The position numbers and the translations under genes were made by a program. From the NCBI GenBank assembly GCA_002751075.1, contig NAOQ01000318.1, positions 50,201 to 61,868 on the forward strand: a stretch of DNA of 11,668 nucleotides, in the 5' to 3' direction. Every line of letters begins with the position of its first letter. Position 1 is the stretch's first letter. This stretch comes from Ichthyophonus hoferi (Eukaryota > Opisthokonta > Ichthyosporea > Ichthyophonida > Ichthyophonidae). The notes under the pieces are model-generated. The model worked only from the letters and a program-made list of their open reading frames with translations. It had not been told where the DNA came from and did no database searches. This document shows positions 1 to 7,900 of the stretch, piece after piece.

Positions 1-715
1 GGACATAAATTTTATAATTGAGGTATTTATTAGGTGCAAGAGACTAGCATAAAAAATGGATACATTCTATGCTAAATAAAGTATACAGAACACATCAGAT
101 AACGTTTAAGCCAAATATTTTGACTTTCGTATTAGCGTTATTAATTTTCAATTACGAAAACAAAATTGATGTTTTTGTCTTTTTGTTTCCATCAGTGTCA
201 AAACCTATCGACATACTTAGAACCGACTAATGAGGTGGACACCTTGGGTATATTTAACGTTGATTTCTCCTAACATAATGGAATAACTAATGGGCAGCCT
301 AATTTCAAAAGCTATAACTAATTACCACTTGAGAATGTGCCTTAAATAGTATAAGTATAACGCTGTTTTAAGGTGCCAGTAATAGATAGGCAAAACAAAT
401 AACGATTCATTCCATTGTAATGTACCTGCGAAGAGGTGTGTCCGTATTTATTTTGCTTACTTCTCGTACCCTATGGTCTATATAGGCTTGCTGAGCTGAT
501 TTTTAATTATCAGGTAATTACATTTAATATTTTTCTTGGCTATGGGGCCCTGCAATGGTGCAATTTTGATACGAGTTCACGTAATATCTTCGTGATCTCA
601 CTTATTTGCGCATATATAATGTTTTATGTTACATGAGGACATCTAATCATAAGCACTATTTTCTTTTTAAAAAGCAGTCTTTATGGGAGCATCCACTTAA
701 GATTTAAATAGCGAT
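1..715. other. AT-rich stretch, nothing recognised
   Basis: No coding frame with plausible protein character, RNA gene or strong repeat was found. A 66-codon open frame at 436-636 is hydrophobic and of random appearance. Confidence 0.6.
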
Positions 716-1088
716 ATGCTTTCCGGCAGCTGTATGGCATATAAAAATATTAACACTTATCAGTGGACAGATGGTGTAATGATACCGTTAAAGTCTTCTC
801 AATTTGGTGAAAAAATGATGAATATGCTTCATGGACACAGAGAGACAAGCAATAGGAAAACAAAAATAACTGAGCAGCAGGATAGCCGCATCAAATGATG
901 GTCTGATAGGGAATGTGGATTAAAAAATGAGAAAAGTGACAAAGAAGAGTGGACGAATGGTAGGCCGATCTAAACGCTCACCCAATGGGAAGAGGCTCAT
1001 TGTAGAACAAGAAATATGTGTAAGTAGCAGATACTTTAGTGGTCGCACCACTCGACTATGCGACTATGCGTCAGAGAAGTACACTTAA
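716..1088 (+). other. Short overlapping open frames, coding status doubtful
   Basis: Three frames succeed each other: 716-898 (60 aa, with YQWTDGVMIPLKSSQFGEK), a frame without ATG at about 900-977 (WSDRECGLKNEKSDKEEW), and 927-1088 (53 aa, starting MRKVTKKSGRMVGRSK and ending CDYASEKYT). Base composition is more balanced than in the flanks. I recognise no family, and the frames do not connect through obvious splice sites. It could be a decayed gene or chance. A hairpin and a CGACTATG tandem pair lie inside the last frame. Confidence 0.25.
1038..1052. repeat. Short perfect inverted repeat
   Basis: AGTGGT, loop CGC, ACCACT: a 6-base stem with a 3-base loop. It is followed at once by a tandem CGACTATG duplication (1053-1068). 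Possibly fortuitous. Confidence 0.5.
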
Positions 1089-1360
1089 ATCGGATAAGCG
1101 TTCTTTTAAAAAATTATAGTAAAAGGAACTCTTTTCTACCATTTAAAAAAATACGTTAAACAAGAGTGGGTGAGGTCCACATGCTGACACATCTATCTAA
1201 CTATGAAGTGCCTAGCCAAGATTTATGATTCGATGATACTCAATTTCCCGATTATTATTGGTTAATATTATGTTGAGGTTGTAAGAATGAATAGTAGTAG
1301 ACATAGGTGCATTCAAGACAACTCGAAGTACAAAAAAGTAATAATAATTGACGTCCTGGT

Positions 1361-1383
1361 GGGCTAGATGGGTGTAGGGTGGG
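1361..1383 (+). other. Canonical G-quadruplex motif
   Basis: Four GGG runs (1361-1363, 1370-1372, 1377-1379, 1381-1383) are separated by loops of 6, 4 and 1 bases, meeting the G3-loop1-7 pattern. GG-rich AGGCAGGTAGGCAGGAAGG follows to 1402. This stands out in such AT-rich DNA and lies 38 bases from the inverted cyclin fragment. Folding is inferred from the pattern only. Confidence 0.7.
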
Positions 1384-1421
1384 AGGCAGGTAGGCAGGAA
1401 GGTATATATGCATGTGCTTAT

Positions 1422-1484
1422 GGTCCACATAAGTCACCGTGGAGTTCTTGTACGAAGAAACAAAGATTGTATAAAAGGGCTACA
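1422..1484 (-). pseudogene. Inverted partial copy of cyclin exon 2
   Basis: The reverse complement of these 63 bases aligns without gaps to 5154-5216 with 56 matches (about 89%). The final 15 bases (TGACTTATGTGGACC) are identical. Read in the exon-2 frame it gives VALLYNLCFFVQELHGDLCGP against VALLYIHRFFAQGLHGDLCGP, five residue changes among seven base changes, so it is not under the constraint seen in the gene. Similarity continues weakly for a few bases upstream (GGTATGC against GGTCAT) and stops abruptly downstream. No splice sites and no copies of exons 1, 3 or 4 were found nearby. It is a relic of a local inverted duplication or of a wider gene family's fragment. Confidence 0.85.
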
Positions 1485-1620
1485 GCATACCAAGCCTTCG
1501 CCGCAGGGAGATCCATGTGAAAACACATTCCGATCTTTACTTCATCATGTTGTTTGTCCCCATTGGGTGTCTTTAACGACAGATTCCTCATTATCAATAT
1601 CAAATCTAATAGGGTTTAAA

Positions 1621-1640
1621 GTATCATATCATATCATATC
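1621..1640. repeat. ATATC pentanucleotide microsatellite
   Basis: About four ATATC units (GTATCATATCATATCATATC). Short and intergenic. Confidence 0.8.
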
Positions 1641-3275
1641 GTATATTGGGTTTTTCCTTTAAGGTAATTTCTACACAACGCGTATTTTATTTGTAGTAAT
1701 ACACCATTTTCTGTATCTTCTTATACCAAAAAATAGAACAAATGTATTACTAAAAAAACACCATCAATCATCATTATGATGTTCCAGTGAGAGTTTCTTT
1801 AGATATTATATACATATTCAGTGGCTTCACTTCTACAAGACCTGGGTTCTACAGACTAGGGCTAAGCTAAAATTATAAATAAGAGGACGAATAAGTCCGG
1901 ACAAACTGGAGTACCAATCAGTAACATCAGCTAGCAAAGTATTCGATACGTTGAATTTACTCATTTTTGTGGAGTTTATAAAAAGAGTAGGTGATTAAAA
2001 AATTTGAGTATGTTAAAATGGTGGAAGTTAATTGAAAAATATAAAGAAAAATTCCAATAATAAAGAAAACATAAATAAATAGTGAGGTTTATAGGGTAAG
2101 GCATAAAAATAATACATGGGAATTGCTTACACGTGTAAATTTGTGCATATCCTACGCAAGGTTAAAACCATCGTCCTTTGTTTTCACTCTATGTTGCTCA
2201 TTTTAAGCTAATTTCCCATTTATGACTTTTATTTTAAGCCTTCACTTAGAATAATTTTCCTGATATTAAAAAGATAATGTCATACCGGGTCTGTGTCTTT
2301 TTGTTTTGTAAAAAATACCTTTGTCTTGGCTGTATATATCATCTACTCCGGATCCGTATATGGTATGTTGATGAATACATGATAATAGATAATTCTTCTA
2401 ATTGGTCCGGAAGAATGGCTCAGTAGGTCAGGCTCCAATTTTTTTTTAAAAAAGTCTCCGAGTCAGACATATAATAAAAGAAAAATATAATGAAATAATT
2501 AAAACAGAGTATTTTAGCAACTTTTTTTTTAAAAAAACAAATAATGACATGTGTCTTTTTTTCTTTTTTTAAAAAAAAGATATTTATGAATTTCACCCAA
2601 TTTTATTAGGGAAATCGCAGCTATTTTAAATCATACTTCTCATTCGCAGCCCCATCAACTTTGCACACTTATGCTATATATGAAAAATATTTAACTTTCA
2701 CAAAGTTTCACAAATATCACACAAAATATCCAAGCATATTAAAATTATCATAGTCATGACATTTCCATTAAATCCTGCTGTGAACATTAATGCCTATATC
2801 AATCACATTTAATGTATATCACATAATGTATACTACTTTCAGGATAGGTATATACTTATATAAATCTCGGTCCTATTAGCTAATTGCAGATGCTCACTGA
2901 TTTGTAGAAAAGAGTTGTTTTCTTTTGTGTTATGTTATGGGAATGTAGCGTTAGGTTAGTATATATAGATTGCTTAATAGTAGCATTATGCTATGACGTT
3001 TAACTTTAATAACCTTCAACTTCTTGGGGAAGCTGTTTAGCGGTATTTTATTTATACGAAAGTTTCAATTTTATTATTATCATTATTTATTTGATGTACC
3101 AGCACTATATCTTTCTTTGTAAATATGGACTCCTTTTTTTTGACTGTGTCTACCATCGCTTAGCGAATATGCGAAACAACGACAGATAAATAATCCAGGT
3201 ATGTACATATATTCTTATATATTGGTCCTTAAGTACTTACACATATACACACGTTAATTGCATATAATATAAAAA
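1641..3275. other. AT-rich intergenic DNA with T/A-tract palindromes
   Basis: No gene recognised. Notable content is limited to the T-tract/A-tract cluster at 2439-2578 and an isolated tRNA-box-A-like word at 2416-2427 with no partner box B. Confidence 0.6.
2439..2578. repeat. Cluster of three T-tract/A-tract palindromes
   Basis: T9A6 (2439-2453), T9A7 (2522-2537) and T7A8 (2564-2578, preceded by T7C). The T-to-A junctions lie at 2447/2448, 2530/2531 and 2570/2571, that is 83 and 40 bases apart. Such rigid tracts exclude nucleosomes, and similar tracts occur in AT-rich replication origins. A role here is not shown. Confidence 0.6.
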
Positions 3276-3461
3276 CTATTGTTGGAAGCTGAGTGAAGTG
3301 GAGTAAGGGCTCTCTGTTGAGTTAGCTATTCGTACTCCTCTTCTATGCAAGCTTTGTGGGACTGGTTGTTTACATGTCCAACACCTCAGGTTTTTCTTCT
3401 TCTTCTTCTTATTTGATCTGTTCCCTTCACGACGATCGAGGGTTTGGTAAGGGCTTTGTAG
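3276..3461 (-). other. Minus-strand coding-like frame, Lys run and CxxC
   Basis: A 61-codon frame without a start codon, ending TAG at 3276-3278. It contains REGNRSN, then six lysines (the TTC repeat read in reverse plus one AAA codon), NLRCWTCKQPVPQSLHRR, and a C-terminal SPYSTSLSFQQ. The single C-x-x-C is not enough to call a zinc-binding domain. Composition is more balanced than the surrounding DNA. It could be a terminal exon, a decayed gene or part of a mobile element. I do not recognise a family. Confidence 0.3.
3394..3410. repeat. TTC trinucleotide repeat
   Basis: Five TTC units plus TT. On the minus strand it reads as a lysine run inside a coding-like frame. Confidence 0.9.
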
Positions 3462-3663
3462 CTACTTCTGACCAATGTGTTAAACCTTTTACGAGTGTCC
3501 TACGATTAGTCTTGTAACGTTGATTAGTTCCATGGAAATTAAATAAAAACGTATGACATGGCTTCTCGTGTTCAACCCAGGAGTATGCATGGTGAGATGC
3601 CTCTTGGTTTTCACCACAGGTCCGGCTGTTCAGTGAGGTTTGTTTTTTTCTTTTCCTCTTTCT
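3427..3663 (-). other. Minus-strand coding-like frame, basic N-terminus
   Basis: A 78-codon frame without ATG, opening with a basic RKRKRKKQ stretch and including SWVEHEKPCHTFLFNFHG and GLTHWSEVATKPLPNPRSS. It overlaps the end of the neighbouring minus-strand frame in a different reading frame. Its residue mix is less biased than expected of chance frames in this AT-rich DNA. It lies 0.8 kb from the cyclin start, on the opposite strand, so the two would be divergent. Nature unknown: host gene remnant or mobile-element remnant. Confidence 0.3.
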
Positions 3664-3724
3664 TTAGTTTCTGTTCTCTATGTAAACTACATAGGTTGTT
3701 AATATGCCAGCTTAACCCAAGTAC

Positions 3725-3870
3725 ATATTTCCCACAGTTATGTATCTGGCATATATACATATTATCATACTTATATACATACATAGTATCATTAATACCT
3801 ACTTGCCTACCTTCATATCCACCTGTATACCTACTTACATACATATATTTATGCATGTCTATGTATATAG
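3725..3870. repeat. Degenerate CATA/CTAC repeat tract
   Basis: Interspersed ATAC, CATA and CCTAC words (TACATACATA, CCTACTTGCCTACC) form a decayed microsatellite. A related CCTGCCTACCTGCC stretch occurs on the minus strand at about 1384-1402. Confidence 0.6.
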
Positions 3871-4377
3871 GTACAAATGGGCGTCTACATATTTGCTATT
3901 TATATTCATTATATTATTATATGGTCCAACGTTATTCAATTCACACGACTATAATCGATGTCTGTCTTAGTAATAAAGCTAACAATAAAGTTGTAACGCT
4001 TCACGGTCTTTAGGGCATTATTATGTAAAGGATATGATGATCCAATTATATATTGTTTCCATCGTAAGGGACGAGAAGAATCTAATATGATGACTTCGAT
4101 ATACATTTGTAATTGCAGTATTAATATATGAATGTTTAGAATAGAATATAATAGAGGAATCAATATTTTGTTACGATTGTTAATCGTTGTCCTATCCTGT
4201 ATTCTATTGATGTTAAGAATATATTTGAATTTTTTATTGGCTACTGGTGATATTAGCGGTGCAATATATATTGGGTCGAGATGAGATATTTTATTATTGC
4301 TTGTGAGTGTTTATGCAAGATTATACTTGATTGGCGTTTGTATTAAGATAGCAATATTATAGTGTTAAGATCACGGT
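3871..4377. other. AT-rich spacer upstream of the cyclin gene
   Basis: No coding frame or RNA gene recognised. If the cyclin is transcribed from nearby, upstream control elements would lie here, but no motif stands out. Confidence 0.5.
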
Positions 4378-4459
4378 TAATATATATATATATGTATCAT
4401 AAAGCATATTGTTGTTTTAATCTTACCGTAGCTATACATACGCATATACACACCAATCC
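4378..4459 (+). promoter_or_regulatory. Presumed core promoter / 5' leader of the cyclin gene
   Basis: A TA run (about 4380-4393) lies 67-80 bases before the ATG and could act as a TATA-like element. ACCAATCC directly precedes the start codon. No experimental or comparative support is visible; this is placed only by position. Confidence 0.3.
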
Positions 4460-4689
4460 ATGCTCAGTTCTACCTACAATCGTCATCCTACCAACATGGT
4501 CCTAGGTGGCAAGGCGGCAGCGGAGATGTTACGTCATCAGGCCAGTCTATTGGGTCCTATCACTGGGTTTGTCGAATGGGCAGTAGTCCTTGCACACTAT
4601 CGTAATCTATCAGTACCCGCTGAGTTTCTGAAGAGACAGCTAAATGATTATGTGCATAATGTTTTACAGAAGGCTCAGGTATCTCATAG
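4460..4689 (+). CDS. Cyclin exon 1: start and first cyclin-box helix
   Basis: Encodes residues 1-76 plus two bases of codon 77. The N-terminal ~50 residues have no motif I recognise beyond a hydrophobic GFVEWAVVLAHY stretch, which resembles the region ahead of the box in Clg1-like proteins. Residues from about 52 (PAEFLKRQLNDYVHNVLQKAQVSH) form the first helix and lead into helix 2. The exon ends TCTCATAG before GTATAT. A donor 11 bases earlier, CAG before GTATCT at 4679, looks better by consensus but leaves phase 0, which does not fit exon 2. The 4690 donor restores the expected QVSHSTVIVALLY text. Confidence 0.8.
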
Positions 4690-4892
4690 GTATATACGAT
4701 CTGACTTTGTGTTTTTGTAGTAGGAGCTTATGCTTATATTTATATTTGCATTGCCTTTGAGGTTGTAGTAGATATATACTTACATTAATTTACGTTATAT
4801 TTATATATATATGTAGATATGTATATGCAAATAAGTTTATTTGTTTATGTTTGCTTGTGCATGTGTTTATGATATTATATTATTAATACAAA

Positions 4893-4934
<42 letters not shown>

Positions 4935-7900
4935 CATGGCCCATGGGACTGGCATCTATGTGTGTATACGTGTTTATGTCAATATATATATATATATATA
5001 TCGTGCTGCATACCACCACCTTCCTCTCTTGCGCTTCCTTTCCACCTCCTCATCCCATAAAATCACAGCCTCACACACCTACTCTTTCCTTTAAACCCAA
5101 CCCATTCTCACCACTTCCTTACCCTTGTTTTTTCTACACTACAGCACGGTCATTGTAGCCCTTTTATACATTCATCGTTTCTTCGCACAAGGACTTCATG
5201 GTGACTTATGTGGACCCTGTCTATTTGTGGTAGCATTAATGACTTCCTATAAGTATTTGGAAGACTTGAACAAGCTAATGAAGGAGTGGGTGTCAGGTGA
5301 GTGAATGTGATGTGATGTTATGCTATGTTATGTTATAATATGGTATGGTTCGTTGTGTTACGTTATGCTATATGATCCTGTATGATGTAATGGGAGTGTG
5401 ATTCCCTGTAGGGTCGTTGTTGCTAAGGTAAAGTAGGATTGTTTGATTTTGTTGTTATGAAATATACTTAATTGCTTAGTTTGTTTTTCATTCAGTAGGT
5501 CCTTACAGACTGTTTAAGGATTGATTTTTCTTGTTATAAATTATTTTATTATTGAGATGTCATTGGTAATCATGCATTTATGTTGTGCTTTCATCTTTTT
5601 TTTTTCTTGATTTGATATAGATATTTATCTCTTCCCAATCCTATGAGATAAAGTGAGAGATAATAATAATGGATGTGTTGCACGTAGATTGGATTAGAAT
5701 AGGCTAGTCCTCGTCATTTCTTTTCCTTTGTCTTTCTTTTCACATATTGATGTTGTTACGAGTATGTAGTGGCCGTGTTGTGGTGTGTTGTGTTCCCTTT
5801 CTTCCTCTTCAGCTTTCTTGAGGTATATATGCATCTTTTGTCATTTGGGTATGTTAGATACACTGTTGACTACACAAATACAGGTATATAATTACACAAT
5901 GCACATGCACACGCACACATGTACACCAAAAACCAAGCATATACATAGATATATAAATACAAATACACACTTCTTACTAGCGTCTGAATGGTGATGTGTT
6001 TTCAGCCTGTGGACTATCGCACGAGCGTCTACAATCCTTGGAGAGAGTATTTTTAAGAGATCTCGGGTTCAGTCTGGGTGTGAGTCCCGGGGAGTTTGAT
6101 TTCTGGAAAGTGGGTTATATGGTTATATATTTGTCTGTGTTTTATCAATTAATAATATATGTTGTCATACCATATATTTATATCTATCTGTCTAACCATA
6201 TAGTTTTATTGGTAATATCTAGATTATGCAGGCTTTCATATCACACAGTTATATCTTTTGATAAGTTTACTCTCATTATATGTATGCATTCTTTTATATA
6301 ACACATATAAACCAATAAAATCCCTAGTTAATTGCTGATTTAGTTATGAAGACAACTATACCTACAGATTTTTTATATATTCTAACAGCTGGTTTTGCAT
6401 AATACTCTATTCTACTAATGCATGTATATTATTAGTTCTAGTGTATATCTGCGATAAACCACAATGTTACATACCAATCTAGTTATTTAATTAGAGAAAG
6501 TGATAGGTTGCAAGTGCATGCAGTCTATTATAATTGGATATTATCATACTTTTATAGTAGAGAATAATTTCATGTACATGTACAAGTTTGCGTTTCGTTG
6601 ATATGATCCCAGTCATTATGTGTTATATATAAATACACATTAAAGTCTCTAACCACTAATTAAAATACATTTATATTCAGTTATATATATACAGCTAACT
6701 ATCATGACATACAGGAGTTATACGAACGTGAACCACTTGTAACATGGTGGCGAGACCAAACTCACGCCCCAGTTAAGTCTAAAAAACCTGTAATAGAAAA
6801 ACAAACTTCTATTCTCCGACAGCCCATTCCACGTACCTCTGCAGTAGCTTTCCCCCACCCACCTATTCTTCTTATGGTTCCTGTTGGTGACATGGCTTCA
6901 TATATAGGACCACAGAACTCAGCTCGGTCTGCCAAACCCTCCTTCAGCCTATCTCATGCAGCCTACCCAGTGTCGTCAGAGCCTGTTTCTGCTATGGGTT
7001 ATGGCCCACTTCCTCCTAATAATTGTCTTACCCTCTCTATGCCTGTTGGGTCTCTCCCCTCCCTGTCTCCTACTAACCATGCCCTTACTCCTGTGTTGAA
7101 AGGTGGTATGCCTTTAACCTCTAAAGCGCCTAATGATTCACTAAGACATAGTTTACGTCGTGATTATCAAGCGTCCCCATGCGCTCATGCCGGGTTCCCA
7201 ACTGCAAATAGGCCACCAATTCGATCTGGTATTGGAGGCAACTGTAGTGCTCACACGATTACTGTCGAAAAACAACAACAGCAAGAGCAACAACAACAAC
7301 AACAACACTATGTTGTTTACGATCGTATGGTCCCGCGGGTTTCTATTGAAAATAATCCTGCATTTCTATCACAGCACCAACCTAAAAATGCAGCACAATT
7401 CTATCCAGAATTACCTTTGATACTTAAGCAGAGAAATGCATATACATGTGAACAGGAGCAGATACAGAAAAGAAGTTCAGGTAGTGGTAACGTATTAAAG
7501 TTATTCAATAGAGATAGAGCAGGGTTGGGTGTTCAGAGATCATCTATGGCTCCATATGCATCCAGGTCTATTGATACTATTAGTAATTATAACAACACGA
7601 GTAATATAGATAATGATTACAACAACAAAGAAAACACCTATGATACTGATGCCAACAAAGATGCAGCATCTATTCCACACTTGCAGCATGGCTATGGTAT
7701 TGATGGTACACACAGTAACAGAAAAGGGAGCAGTCATGATGTCCCTTTTAAAACCACCAACGAGTTTCAAAATACCCAAGACGACCCTAACCCTAACGGG
7801 GCTACCTGGCGACACAATTACTGCGTATATAACTGCACACAGAACACCCTAACCGGAACTGAGCTGCAGTTTGAGATGGAGGTAGTAGTACCGCAGGACC

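Larger units (their letters stand above)
4690..5144 (+). other. Intron 1 of the cyclin gene (455 bases)
   Basis: GT-AG intron in phase 2, from GTATAT to CTACACTACAG. Its 5' two thirds are very AT-rich and hold two TA microsatellites (about 4895-4929 and 4982-5001). Its last ~140 bases switch abruptly to a C/T/A-rich, almost G-free tract that ends in a T run and the acceptor. An open frame running through this intron is a by-product of the repeats and of the lack of G; it is not in frame with exon 2. Confidence 0.75.

Noticed and set aside
1871-1902. AAGAGGACGAATAAGTCCGG looked like part of a hammerhead ribozyme.
   Set aside because: The conserved CTGATGA element is missing and the GGACGA and GTCC halves are in the wrong order on both strands.
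2416-2427. TGGCTCAGTAGG matches a tRNA box A (RNA polymerase III promoter).
   Set aside because: No box B (GGTTCGA type) follows at a suitable distance and no cloverleaf can be drawn, so neither a tRNA nor a tRNA-derived SINE is supported.
3558-4013. 151-codon plus-strand open frame.
   Set aside because: Mostly Tyr/Leu/Ile/Thr from degenerate CATA/CTAC repeats; the opposite strand has the better coding character at its left end.
4841-5158. 105-codon open frame across intron 1.
   Set aside because: It runs through TA repeats and a G-free tract and is not in the exon-2 frame; absence of stops comes from composition.
7784-7798. CCCTAACCCTAA resembles telomere repeat DNA.
   Set aside because: Only two units, inside the long cyclin exon and in frame (DPNPNG); ordinary coding sequence.
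7540-7852. Open frames on both strands within cyclin exon 4.
   Set aside because: Shadows of the in-frame low-complexity tail.
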